From an uncultured Alphaproteobacteria bacterium (GTDB taxonomy: Bacteria; Pseudomonadota; Alphaproteobacteria; HIMB59; GCA-002718135): a stretch of 64,000 bases of DNA. The notes beneath the pieces were generated by a model. It saw only the letters and a program-made list of their open reading frames with translations, did not search any database and was not told the DNA's origin. Shown here one piece after another: positions 17,073-26,464 of the stretch (its first letter is position 1; the number at the start of each line of letters is the position of its first letter). The translations under genes were made by a program, and so were the position numbers. The stretch spans positions 372,001 to 436,000 of the forward strand of contig CACNNQ010000001.1 of the NCBI GenBank assembly GCA_902621855.1, given 5' to 3'.

Positions 17073-19264
17073 TGAATAAAATTTATAACCAACAGATAGA
17101 TAATATTTTAAGTCAAAAATATCTATCATATGCAATATCAACTATTGTATCACGATCACTTCCTGATGTTAGAGATGGTTTAAAGCCAGTCCATAGAAGA
17201 ATTATTTATTCAATGTATCAACTAAAACTATTTAATAACTCAAATTATAAAAAATCTGCAAGAATAGTAGGAGATGTTATGGGAAAATTTCATCCACATG
17301 GCGATCAAGCTATATATGATAGTTTAGTAAGATTGGCTCAAAATTTCTCTACTAGAATTCCAATAATTGATGGACAAGGTAATTTCGGTAATATTGATGG
17401 CGATAATCCTGCTGCTATGCGATATACTGAAGCAAAACTTGAAAAATATGCAAATTATTTTTTTGATGGAATTGAAGAAGACTCGGTAAATTTTAAAGAA
17501 AATTATGATGGTCAAAATTTAGAACCAGAAGTTCTACCTTCTCAACTTCCAAATCTATTAGTAAATGGTGCAATGGGTATTGCTGTAGGGATGGCAACAA
17601 ATATACCACCACACAATATTGAAGAATTAATTAATGCTCTAAAACTTATAATAAAAAAAGATAAAGTGTCTTTGTCAGAAGTTTTAAAAATTATTAATGG
17701 TCCTGACCTTCCTACTGGTGGAGAAATAATATTAGATAGTAATGAAAAGAAGCATATTTACAAGAATGGAAAGGGATCATTTAATATAAATGCTAAATAT
17801 AAAATAGAAGAATTAAAGAATGGGTTGTATCAGATTGTAGTAACTGAAATTCCATATCAAGTTAATAAAGTTAAAATAATCGAACAACTTGCAAATTATA
17901 TAAATAATAAAAAATTACCTTTGGACGATGTAATCGATGAGTCTGATGAAAATATCAGAATTGTACTAAAACCAAAAACTAGAAATATTAACTCAGTAAA
18001 ATTGATAAGTTTATGTTTTAAATTAACAGATTTATCCATTAAGTATTCTTGTAATTTTAATGTTTTAATTAATGGAATAGAGCCAAAACAAATTGGGATT
18101 ATTGAAATACTTTCTAATTTTTTAGAATATAGAAAAGTTACAATTAAAAGAAAATCAAAATTTAATATTGAAAAAATAAAAAAAAGATTAGAAATTCTTC
18201 AAGGATATCAAATTGTCTTTAAAAATTTAAATTCAATAGTAAAAATAATAAGAACAAAAGATAATCCAAAAAAAGAATTAATAAAAAAATATAAATTATC
18301 CGATTTACAATGTGAGTCTATTTTAAGTATGCGTTTAGGATCTTTAAGGAAAATTGATGAAAAAAATATAAAAGATGAAATCCAAAAATTAAATGATGAA
18401 TTAAAATATCTTAATAAATTAATAAAAGATAAAAAAACATTAGATAAATTTATAGTAAATGAATTAGATCAAATAAAAAATGATCTAGATAGTGACATAA
18501 AGAATAGAAAATCAATAATTACATCAGAACATAATAATAATTTTGATATTAGTATTGATGAATTTAAAGAAATTGAAAAATTTACCATTATCATTAATAA
18601 AGATTTTCAACTCAAGAGAATTAAGGAAATAACTGATGAAAATGAAATTAACAAAATAAAAAAAGAAAATTTATTTTCTATTAATTTAAATTCAAATCAA
18701 AAAATACTTTTGTTTGTTTCTTCTGGTAAAGTATACACAATAGATCCAAATACTTTACCAGCTGGAAATAGTAATCCAAAATCATTTATTTATTTTGTCG
18801 ATAGTATGCCTAATGATAAAGTTGCCGGGTTATTGTCATCTATCGACGATGAGCTGTTAATTGTATCCAAAAATGGCAAAGGATTTGTTAGTAATACTCA
18901 ATCGCTAGTTACAAATCAAAAAAAAGGTAAGCAATTATTTAATTTAAAAAATAATGATGTAGTAATTAAGGTATTAAATCTCACAAAAAAATACATTTCT
19001 TGTGTTACAAAGTTACAAAAAATGCTAATTTTTGAAACAGATGCTTTGCCAATATTACAAAAGGGTGGAGGAGTTCAATTAATTAAAATTAAGAAAGATG
19101 ATTTTTTATCGGATGTAACTCAATTAACTATCGAAGATGGTTTAGAATGGAGCACTGGTTCTAAATATAGAAAGTTAGAAGATATCGATTTTTGGATTGG
19201 GAAAAGAGCTCAAACAGGAAAAAAAGTTCCTAAAAATTTTAATAAAAATCTTAAATTTGATTAA
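17072..19264 (+). CDS. parC: DNA topoisomerase IV subunit A
   Basis: Catalytic A subunit that decatenates daughter chromosomes with ParE. The winged-helix region has SRSLPDVRDGLKPVHRRIIY and the HPHGDQAIYDSLVRLAQNF box. The active-site tyrosine is Tyr118 in NPAAMRYTEAKL. The coiled-coil and a C-terminal beta-pinwheel follow, for 730 residues. The position after recO and the ParC-like length favour ParC over GyrA. The residue at the usual quinolone-determining serine position is Gln79. The parE partner is not in the window. Confidence 0.92.
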   Translation: MNKIYNQQIDNILSQKYLSYAISTIVSRSLPDVRDGLKPVHRRIIYSMYQLKLFNNSNYKKSARIVGDVMGKFHPHGDQAIYDSLVRLAQNFSTRIPIIDGQGNFGNIDGDNPAAMRYTEAKLEKYANYFFDGIEEDSVNFKENYDGQNLEPEVLPSQLPNLLVNGAMGIAVGMATNIPPHNIEELINALKLIIKKDKVSLSEVLKIINGPDLPTGGEIILDSNEKKHIYKNGKGSFNINAKYKIEELKNGLYQIVVTEIPYQVNKVKIIEQLANYINNKKLPLDDVIDESDENIRIVLKPKTRNINSVKLISLCFKLTDLSIKYSCNFNVLINGIEPKQIGIIEILSNFLEYRKVTIKRKSKFNIEKIKKRLEILQGYQIVFKNLNSIVKIIRTKDNPKKELIKKYKLSDLQCESILSMRLGSLRKIDEKNIKDEIQKLNDELKYLNKLIKDKKTLDKFIVNELDQIKNDLDSDIKNRKSIITSEHNNNFDISIDEFKEIEKFTIIINKDFQLKRIKEITDENEINKIKKENLFSINLNSNQKILLFVSSGKVYTIDPNTLPAGNSNPKSFIYFVDSMPNDKVAGLLSSIDDELLIVSKNGKGFVSNTQSLVTNQKKGKQLFNLKNNDVVIKVLNLTKKYISCVTKLQKMLIFETDALPILQKGGGVQLIKIKKDDFLSDVTQLTIEDGLEWSTGSKYRKLEDIDFWIGKRAQTGKKVPKNFNKNLKFD

Positions 19265-19305
19265 TAAATACTTTTATTATTATTCAATAGGTTTAAAATT
19301 ATTTC

Positions 19306-20424
19306 ATGAACAAATCTAATCTAAATACACAATCTGTTTTATCAATGAAAGGTGAAGGTTATTACTCTCAAAAAACTGTTGGAGCAAAAAATGCTATAGA
19401 TAAAATGGAAGTATTAATTAAAGAAGCCTTAAAAAATATCCCTAAAGCTGAAATACTTAGAATTGCTGATTTTGGCAGTGCTGACGGTGGTACAAGTCAA
19501 GAAATGTGGTTTAATATTATTGAAAACATAAAACAATCTGGAGATAATAGAGAAATTGAGATGTTGTATACTGATTTAGCATCTAATGACTTTTCAGTTT
19601 TATTTAGAATGATGCAAGGAATGCAAGGTAATGATAATTTTGCTTACCAGAATAAATTTGAAAATGTTTTTGTACATGGGTGTGGTACAGGTTTTCATAA
19701 ACAATTGATGGCTAATAATAGTTTATCCTTAGGATTTTCTGCGACTGCTATGCACTATGTTTCAGAAAGACCATGTTTGATAAATAATCATGTACATATG
19801 GTAGGTTCAAATGAAGAAGAAAAAAAACAGTTTAAAAACCAAGCTCTAAAAGATTGGGAAACAATTTTATTAAATAGATCAAATGAATTAGTTCCAGGAG
19901 GAAGGTTTATTTGTATAAATTTTGGAATAGATGAAAAAGGTCAATATTTAGGCAATACTGGTGGTCATAATATGTTTAATAATTTTACTAAACATTGGAA
20001 AAATTTAGAGCAAAAAGGGATTATTACAAATGAAGAATTTGTTAATGCTACTTTTACTCAACATTATAGAACTGTTGAAGAATTTAGAAAACCTTTTGAT
20101 GACCCTAATTCAGAAATATCAAAATCTGGATTGATTCTTAAAAGATGCGAAACTATGTTTACCGATTGCCCTTTTAAAGTTCATTATAATAAAAATAAAT
20201 CTACTATGTCATCAAGAGAATATGCTGAAACATTAATACCAACAATGAGAAGTTGGTCAGAAACTGTATTTAAAACATCATTAGAAAAAAGAAATCCTAA
20301 TGAGATAAATCAAATTATCGATCAATTTTATAATGCTTATCTTGAGGAAGTAACAGAAAATCCATCAGGTCATGCAATGGATTATATTCATATAGTAATG
20401 GATATAGAAAAAAAAATTAACTAA
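19306..20424 (+). CDS. SABATH-family SAM-dependent carboxyl methyltransferase
   Basis: Resembles the plant-type salicylate/jasmonate carboxyl methyltransferase family, which methyl-esterifies small carboxylic acids. The opening MKGEGYYSQKTVGAKNAI matches the family's MxGGxGxxSYxxNSxxQ pattern. IADFGSADGGTSQ is the SAM-binding loop, and TDLASNDFSVLFR matches NDLxxNDFNxLF. SLGFSATAMHYVSERP matches the SLHFxxSSYSLHWLSxxP box, and ELVPGGRFICINFG the GGRMV strand. Length 372 also fits. The substrate cannot be told from sequence. The gene stands alone on the plus strand and overlaps the end of the convergent TRAP operon by four bases. Confidence 0.85.
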   Translation: MNKSNLNTQSVLSMKGEGYYSQKTVGAKNAIDKMEVLIKEALKNIPKAEILRIADFGSADGGTSQEMWFNIIENIKQSGDNREIEMLYTDLASNDFSVLFRMMQGMQGNDNFAYQNKFENVFVHGCGTGFHKQLMANNSLSLGFSATAMHYVSERPCLINNHVHMVGSNEEEKKQFKNQALKDWETILLNRSNELVPGGRFICINFGIDEKGQYLGNTGGHNMFNNFTKHWKNLEQKGIITNEEFVNATFTQHYRTVEEFRKPFDDPNSEISKSGLILKRCETMFTDCPFKVHYNKNKSTMSSREYAETLIPTMRSWSETVFKTSLEKRNPNEINQIIDQFYNAYLEEVTENPSGHAMDYIHIVMDIEKKIN

Positions 20425-23063
20425 AAATATAAAGAAATATCTTCATGTACAGATTTACATGAAGCTAAATAAATAGCTTGCTCTTTATTAAGTTTCTCTT
20501 GTTTTCTTAATCCAAAAGTCTCTTTACCAGTTTCAGATAATTTAATTAAATCACTTAAGATAATTTTATTACCATCCAATCTCCAATTTTTTTCCAAACT
20601 GTATATTTTTTTTGCTTCATTAATTAAAGCTAATGCTTCTGTTTTCTTATTGTAATTTTTTTTCAACAATTTTCTTGCTTTTTTGATTGGCTTTGTAATG
20701 CTTGAAGTGTCAGTGAAAGAATTAAATAATCTCTCAAAATTTTTAATTATTTCTTCAATTCCATCTCTCTCTTCATTAACATTATTTAATAACTCATTAA
20801 AATTAATTTCTAATTTTGAAAATTCTTCAGCATTTTGAAAAATTTTGATAAATTTTTGTAAATCATTAAATGAGTTATCTACTGATTTATTATAACTAAG
20901 TTTCTTTTTCTTAAAATTATCTAATATTGTTTTGAAATTATTATTTTCCTCATTCCAATTTGGAGGAATTGTCATTTTTATACTCTGAATTTCATTTTCT
21001 AATTCAAAAATTTCCTCTTCAAACTTCTGAATTTCATTAAGTTTAGTTTCAAGTCTAATTTCTTTTTTAATTTTTTCTATCTTTGATAATTTTTTATAAA
21101 TATTTTTTTCAATATTCCTTACTTTTGTATGAAGTGGCTTATAATTAATAGAGTAATCATTAAAATTTTTACGTGATAATTTTACTTCTTCTATCAAATT
21201 CTTTGAATCATTGATGTTATTAATCATATTAGTAAAATTTTTATTTTGTTTCTCTGGTAAAAAATCAATATTAGAAGACATTAGGTCATTTGTAATTAAT
21301 ATTGATTCAGAAAAATTTTCTTCATATTTATTATAAGAATAATCTATTAAACATTCTTGAAGTTTAGGATTAATTGGAGGAGGAGAAACTTCTGATGAAT
21401 AATAAGATCTAAGAGGTAAATAATTTACTAATTGTGGAAAATATCCAACTACACCTAAACCAACTAATTGAAGTAAAATAAACACACTTGCACCTTTCCA
21501 AATTTCAGTCGTTTTTATTGATTTTGGTGCTACCCCTCTTAGATAAAATAGTGAAAATCCAAATGGTGGAGTTAAAAATGAAGTTTGCATATTTACACCA
21601 ATCATTACACCCAGCCAGACTGCAGTAACATTTGCTGATGTTTCAGCTAATAGTATCGGTGCAACTATAGGAACAACAACAATCGCAATTTCTATGAAAT
21701 CTAAAAAAAAACCTAGTACAAATATAACTGCCATTACAACTATAAATTGTGTCCAAAAACCTCCAGGAAGACTAGTGAGAAAATCCTTAACGATTTCTTC
21801 ACCTCCAAAACCTCTAAACGCTGCTGTTAACATTGCAGCCCCAATCAGAATTATAAAAACCATTGAAGTAGTTAAACTTGTTTCAATCATTACGTTTTTT
21901 AAAACATTATTTATTTTAAATGTTCTCCAAAAACTCCATACAACACCAACAAGTAAAAATATAACTGCAAATATTGCAATTACTAAAGCCACCACTTCTG
22001 ATGTTGATGAAATATTTTTAACATTAAGTTGAAAATTTATTACAATAAAGGTTATTACTATTAATGAAATTATAGTTATTAAAGCTGGTGTATATTTGTT
22101 TTTTTTATCATACAATCTATAACCACCCATCACACCTGCACCCACAGCACCAATAGCACCTGCTTGATTTACTGTTGCTATACCAAGTAATATTGAACCT
22201 AAAACTACAAAAATTAATGCTAATGGCGGGACAAGCGATAGAAAAACTCTTCTAAAGAAATCTCTGTCATAATCTCCTTCATATTCTACTGGAGGTACTG
22301 CTTCTTTTTTAAATATTCCAATCAGTAAAACATATAACATGTATAGACCAACAAGAACTAAACCAGGTAAGAAAGCTCCTAAAAACATATTTCCAGCACT
22401 GACTGAATCTACACTAAATTGACTTGGTATATTCGTAGAACCAGTTACGTTTTTATAATTTTCTATTCTCATATTATCTGCTGCATCTGAAGCAGATGCT
22501 AATTGGTCTGACAAAATAATAAGGACAATTGAAGGTGGAATTATTTGACCAAGTGTACCAGAAGAACAAACAATTCCAGACGCAAGTGATTTATTATAAT
22601 TATTTTTCATCATTGCTGGTAAAGAAATTAAACCCATCGCAACTACCGTAGCCCCTACAATGCCTGTCGTAGCAGCTAATAATGCGCCAACAAAAATTAC
22701 AGAAATTCCTAATCCCCCTGGAATAGGTCCAAATAATTGCCCCATACTTATTAATAGGTCTTCTGCAATTTTTGATTTTTCAAGCATTATTCCCATAAAA
22801 ATAAACAGAGGTATTGCAATCAATGTATCTCTTTCTACCTCCCAATATACTCCCCGGAAATTTGTTATTCCTGCATTAAGCCATTGAAAAGGACCATCAG
22901 ATATAAAATATTCGTTTGGATTACCTTCAAATAAATATCCTGCTAAACCAGCTAAAAATATTGATATAATAGCTGAACCAGGAAGAGCAAAAGCTAATGG
23001 ATATCCAGAAGCAAGTGCAAATGCCATTAAAAATATTAATAAAAAAAGAAAAAATAATTCCAT
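20421..23063 (-). CDS. dctM: TRAP transporter large permease (DctM) with C-terminal coiled-coil tail
   Basis: Membrane subunit that drives solute import with an ion gradient. Residues 1-553 are a DctM core of the long type (mannitol/chloroaromatic TRAP group) with a hydrophobic insertion near 320-385. Core motifs include PLFIFMGIMLEKSKIAEDLL, SSGTLGQIIPPSIVLIIL and VNMQTSFLTPPFGFSLFYL. Residues 554-880 are hydrophilic, rich in Lys, Glu, Asn and Ile with heptad-like repeats, and contain no membrane segment; this looks like a coiled coil. Ordinary DctM proteins lack it. There is no frame break, so the fusion is real in this sequence. It lies two bases after dctQ. Confidence 0.92.
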   Translation of the reverse strand: MELFFLFLLIFLMAFALASGYPLAFALPGSAIISIFLAGLAGYLFEGNPNEYFISDGPFQWLNAGITNFRGVYWEVERDTLIAIPLFIFMGIMLEKSKIAEDLLISMGQLFGPIPGGLGISVIFVGALLAATTGIVGATVVAMGLISLPAMMKNNYNKSLASGIVCSSGTLGQIIPPSIVLIILSDQLASASDAADNMRIENYKNVTGSTNIPSQFSVDSVSAGNMFLGAFLPGLVLVGLYMLYVLLIGIFKKEAVPPVEYEGDYDRDFFRRVFLSLVPPLALIFVVLGSILLGIATVNQAGAIGAVGAGVMGGYRLYDKKNKYTPALITIISLIVITFIVINFQLNVKNISSTSEVVALVIAIFAVIFLLVGVVWSFWRTFKINNVLKNVMIETSLTTSMVFIILIGAAMLTAAFRGFGGEEIVKDFLTSLPGGFWTQFIVVMAVIFVLGFFLDFIEIAIVVVPIVAPILLAETSANVTAVWLGVMIGVNMQTSFLTPPFGFSLFYLRGVAPKSIKTTEIWKGASVFILLQLVGLGVVGYFPQLVNYLPLRSYYSSEVSPPPINPKLQECLIDYSYNKYEENFSESILITNDLMSSNIDFLPEKQNKNFTNMINNINDSKNLIEEVKLSRKNFNDYSINYKPLHTKVRNIEKNIYKKLSKIEKIKKEIRLETKLNEIQKFEEEIFELENEIQSIKMTIPPNWNEENNNFKTILDNFKKKKLSYNKSVDNSFNDLQKFIKIFQNAEEFSKLEINFNELLNNVNEERDGIEEIIKNFERLFNSFTDTSSITKPIKKARKLLKKNYNKKTEALALINEAKKIYSLEKNWRLDGNKIILSDLIKLSETGKETFGLRKQEKLNKEQAIYLASCKSVHEDISLYF

Positions 23064-23065
23064 TA

Positions 23066-23986
23066 TTAATTCTTTCTAATTACTTCTAAACTTCTTAATG
23101 AATAAATTATAAATTGTATCAGCATTGTAAGAGCAAATATTATTAAAAAACCCGCCATTAAATATTTGATATTCATTCCTTGAGTACTTTGAGATGTTTC
23201 AAAATTCATTATTGGTTGATTTAAAACACATTGTTTACAGTACATCCCAAGAAAGAATACAGTTAAGCAAAGTGGAATACCCAGTAATAAACTTCCAAAA
23301 AGATTTACTCTCGCTTTATTTTTTTCACTAAAATTAGTATACAAAACATCAACTCTTACATGGCCATCTTTAATTAAAGTATAATAACTTCCAAATAAAA
23401 ATAAGCTTCCATACCAAAATCTAACAAGATCGCTCATTAAAGTTTGTTCATATGAAAAAACAAATCTTAAAATGACAATTTGAAATTCTGCTATTACAAC
23501 AAGAAATGCTAACCAGTAGAAATTGAGAGCTCTGAAGTAATATGCAAAAATTAATGATACAAATAATAGAGGAAAATGAACATATGGGGCTCGAAAAGAA
23601 TTATTTGAAAATTTTATGTTCCAACTTTTTCCAATCATTTGTTCAAGGAAACCTTCAATTATTAGAAAAGAAATTATGGCGTCAATTATTCCTATTATTA
23701 ATACTGACCAAAAACCAAATCTAATTATAAAATCATTAACTCTTTCAAGGTTATTGGCAAGAGTCAAATTATCCAGTTTTTTATTATAATAAATAAATAT
23801 TAATGGAAAAATAATTGCTGATACATATAGAAAAAATTGAAACGATGAATATATATTTGCTGAATTATATATTGTAAACGCTCCAGGCCAATCACCTGCG
23901 AAAGTTAAATAGTTATTAACTATAAATGCAAATACTATTAAGATTAAACAAATTGAAAAAAATTTAGAAATATTTGAGATATTCAT
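23066..23986 (-). CDS. dctQ: TRAP transporter small permease (DctQ), long form
   Basis: Small membrane partner of DctM. About eight hydrophobic segments are visible, against four in common DctQ proteins, so there is an extra N-terminal half. The DctQ-type motif DGHVRVDVLYTNFSEKNKAR lies near residue 220. I chose the ATG at 23984-23986 (MNISNISK). A longer start at 24016 would begin inside a terminator hairpin. The ATG follows directly on that terminator's U-tract, so dctQM expression probably depends on read-through from dctP. Confidence 0.88.
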   Translation of the reverse strand: MNISNISKFFSICLILIVFAFIVNNYLTFAGDWPGAFTIYNSANIYSSFQFFLYVSAIIFPLIFIYYNKKLDNLTLANNLERVNDFIIRFGFWSVLIIGIIDAIISFLIIEGFLEQMIGKSWNIKFSNNSFRAPYVHFPLLFVSLIFAYYFRALNFYWLAFLVVIAEFQIVILRFVFSYEQTLMSDLVRFWYGSLFLFGSYYTLIKDGHVRVDVLYTNFSEKNKARVNLFGSLLLGIPLCLTVFFLGMYCKQCVLNQPIMNFETSQSTQGMNIKYLMAGFLIIFALTMLIQFIIYSLRSLEVIRKN

Positions 23987-24014
23987 AAAAAAAAGTGGGG
24001 AGTAAACTCCCCAC
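23987..24014 (-). terminator. Intrinsic terminator between dctP and dctQ
   Basis: On the minus strand GTGGGGAG and CTCCCCAC form an 8-bp GC-rich stem (23995-24014) with a four-base loop, followed by eight U (23987-23994). It lies 12 bases after the dctP stop. The U-tract ends exactly at the dctQ ATG. The expected effect is much more binding protein than permease. Confidence 0.9.
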
Positions 24015-24026
24015 ATGATTTAAAAT

Positions 24027-25133
24027 TTAACCTTCAAGTACTCTATTTCTTTGAGTAAAGAAAGCTGAGTCAGCTTTTTCTAGCCAACCACTTATTTCAC
24101 TTCTTGATTTTCTAAAGCTTGCAAGAATTCTTCCAGTTAGTTCATTACCTTCAGCAAGTTCTTCATACAGTTGTTCTGCTGCTTCACCCATTGCGTCGAT
24201 AACATCTTCGTTGAATTCTCTTAGCTCTACACCATGATCATTAACAAGTCTCTGCAATGCAGCTCCATTATTTGCATTATATTCAGTCAACATTCTTTCA
24301 TTTTGAACTGTTGAAGCATGCTCAATAATCATTTGATCTGTTTTGCTTAAACTTGTTAACCAAGATTTATTACAACCTAGTGTTATTAATGTTCCTGGTT
24401 CATGACATCCAGGCCAGTAATAATACTTTGCGGCTTCATAGAATCTTGATCTTTCATCATTCCATGGTCCCACCCATTCTGTTGCATCGATGGTTCCATT
24501 GATTAAGTTTTCATATATTTGTCCACCTGGCACACCTACAACAGATAAACCAAGTTTAGACATCATCATTCCACCTAATCCAGGAATTCTCATTTTAAGA
24601 CCCTTGAAATCATCTGGAGAATTAATTTCTTTATTAAACCATCCACCCATTTGAACACCAGAGTTTCCAGCCATAAAGTTTTTCAAACCAAATTCATCAC
24701 CAAGTTCATCCCAAAGTTCTTGTCCGCCACCATGTCGTATCCATCCGTTGATTTCAGTTGCTATCATTCCAAAAGGAACTGCAGCAAAGAAACCCCAACC
24801 TGGATGTTGTCCAATCCAATAGTAGTCAGCACTATTATACATTTGGGCATTTCCAGATGTAACTTCTGTGAATACATCTAATGGTCCTACTCTTTCTCCA
24901 CCAGCAAAGTGATTTACAACAATACGACCATCACTTAAGTCTGATATTCTTTGAGAAACAGCTTCAGCTCCTGTACCTAGTCCAGGATAGCCTCTACCCC
25001 AAGTAGCAACACAGTTGACTTCTATTCTATCAGCTGCAATAGCTGGAGCTGGGAAAGATGAAACGGCTGTTGCAGCAGCTGCACCAATTCCTGCCTTTTT
25101 AAGGAAGTCACGTCTTTTAAAGTTTTTTTTCAT
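24027..25133 (-). CDS. dctP: TRAP transporter periplasmic binding protein (DctP-type, Tat-exported)
   Basis: Solute receptor of the TRAP system. A twin-arginine signal (NFKRRDFLKKAGIG, then AAAATAVSSFPAPAIAAD) means it is folded before export. The mature domain has the family features MRIPGLGG with the ligand-binding Arg, ATEWVGPWNDE, and YYYWPGCHEPG. It resembles the group containing 2-oxoacid and lactate binders (TakP-like), so a small carboxylate is the likely ligand; this is inference. I chose the ATG at 25131-25133, with GGAGG at 25138-25142 just upstream. A TTG farther upstream would include the ribosome binding site itself. Confidence 0.94.
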   Translation of the reverse strand: MKKNFKRRDFLKKAGIGAAAATAVSSFPAPAIAADRIEVNCVATWGRGYPGLGTGAEAVSQRISDLSDGRIVVNHFAGGERVGPLDVFTEVTSGNAQMYNSADYYWIGQHPGWGFFAAVPFGMIATEINGWIRHGGGQELWDELGDEFGLKNFMAGNSGVQMGGWFNKEINSPDDFKGLKMRIPGLGGMMMSKLGLSVVGVPGGQIYENLINGTIDATEWVGPWNDERSRFYEAAKYYYWPGCHEPGTLITLGCNKSWLTSLSKTDQMIIEHASTVQNERMLTEYNANNGAALQRLVNDHGVELREFNEDVIDAMGEAAEQLYEELAEGNELTGRILASFRKSRSEISGWLEKADSAFFTQRNRVLEG

Positions 25134-25171
25134 ATGTCCTCCCAAGATTATATGAATAAATTAATTAATTT

Positions 25172-25208
25172 ATTGATAGAATTATACAAAAATAGAAAAT
25201 CTATCAAT
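25172..25208 (-). promoter_or_regulatory. dctP promoter with flanking inverted repeat
   Basis: On the minus strand a perfect -10 TATAAT lies at 25181-25186. ATTGATAGA (25172-25180) and TCTATCAAT (25200-25208) form a perfect 9-bp inverted repeat with 19 bases between, so the -10 box sits inside it. TTGATA at 25202-25207 could serve as -35 but at only 15 bases. This arrangement suggests an operator for the TRAP operon. Confidence 0.5.
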
Positions 25209-25237
25209 TTCAAATAGTATAAATAATAAGAAAATTA

Positions 25238-26413
25238 TTAAAAACTAGAAATTCCTGTCTGATTTTTGCCTAAAATAAGTGAATGAATATCCTCCGCACC
25301 CTCGTAAGTTTTAACAGTTTCTAAATTAACCAAATGTCTCATGATATGATATTCCTCTAATAGGCCATTTGCACCAAGCATATCACGGGCATTTCTAATT
25401 ATATCTAGAGATTTTTTACAGTTATTTTTTTTTAAAATACTAATTGCATTAATGATATCTTTTCCTTCATCTAGAGCTTTAGAACTTAAAAGACATGATG
25501 CTAGTCCTAGATTTATTTCTATTTGCATCTCAGATAATTTTTTTTGAATTAATTGATTTGATGCTAAAGTTTTTTTAAACATTATTCTATTTTCTACGTA
25601 GTTTTTTGCAATTAACCAACATTCGGATGCTGAACCTAATACACCCCAGCTAATTCCAAATCTTGCTTTATTGAAACAACTAAAAACTGATTTCCATCCT
25701 TCGGTATTTTCCAAACACAAATTATTTGGAACAAAAACATTATTTAAAATTATTTGACCAGTTGGACTAATTTTTAAGCTTGTCTTATTTTCTATTGTTG
25801 AAGTATTTAATCCTTCAGTATTTTTTTCAATTATAAAACCTTTTATACTTTTATGATCTTTGTTTTCTTCAATAGCCCAAATAATAAATATGTCAGCAAT
25901 TGGAGCATTCGTAATCCAGTTTTTAGATCCATTTATAATGTATCCATCTTTAGTTTTTTTAAATGAAGTTTTCATTGAAGTAGGATCAGAGCCAGCTTCG
26001 CTTTCTGTCAAACCAAAGCAACCAATTTTTTCTCCTTTAATTAATGAAGGAAGGTATTTATCTTTTTGTTCCTGAGATCCAAATTCATTAATTGGATGTA
26101 TCACAAGAGAAGATTGAACAGATATTGAAGATCTATAGCTGCTATCTATTTTTTCAAATTCATATGCTACAAGTCCATACGCTAAATTTGATGTACCAGA
26201 CCCACCATGTGTTTTAACTGTTTGTCCTAAAACTCCAAGTGATCCAAATTTTGGATAGAGGCTTTGATCAAATTCATTTTTTCTGTTTCTTTCAACTACT
26301 GTAGGTTTAAGTTCATTATTACAAAAATCTCTTACATTTTTCTGAATATTACTTTCTTCTTCATTTAAATGACTTTGAATATAAAATGGATCGAACCAAT
26401 TATTTTCTTTCAT
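25238..26413 (-). CDS. gcdH: Acyl-CoA dehydrogenase, glutaryl-CoA dehydrogenase type
   Basis: FAD enzyme that oxidises and decarboxylates glutaryl-CoA to crotonyl-CoA in lysine and tryptophan breakdown. The 391 residues match GCDH. Signature parts are GCFGLTESEAGSDPTSMKT, NGSKNWITNAPIADIFIIWA, and TYEGAEDIHSLILGKNQTGI, where Glu in the YEG motif is the expected catalytic base. The NAPIADIF stretch and the ILG-TGI ending separate GCDH from other acyl-CoA dehydrogenases. It is upstream of, and on the same strand as, the TRAP operon, 104 bases away, and divergent from rpiB. Confidence 0.88.
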   Translation of the reverse strand: MKENNWFDPFYIQSHLNEEESNIQKNVRDFCNNELKPTVVERNRKNEFDQSLYPKFGSLGVLGQTVKTHGGSGTSNLAYGLVAYEFEKIDSSYRSSISVQSSLVIHPINEFGSQEQKDKYLPSLIKGEKIGCFGLTESEAGSDPTSMKTSFKKTKDGYIINGSKNWITNAPIADIFIIWAIEENKDHKSIKGFIIEKNTEGLNTSTIENKTSLKISPTGQIILNNVFVPNNLCLENTEGWKSVFSCFNKARFGISWGVLGSASECWLIAKNYVENRIMFKKTLASNQLIQKKLSEMQIEINLGLASCLLSSKALDEGKDIINAISILKKNNCKKSLDIIRNARDMLGANGLLEEYHIMRHLVNLETVKTYEGAEDIHSLILGKNQTGISSF

Positions 26414-26464
26414 ACAATATTAGGCAATATCATTATTTTGATGTAAATAACCATAAAAATTATT

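Noticed and set aside
24015-24016. Longer start for dctQ beginning at 24016
   Set aside because: The added residues would be encoded by the terminator hairpin and U-tract; the ATG at 23986 is the first one beyond it.
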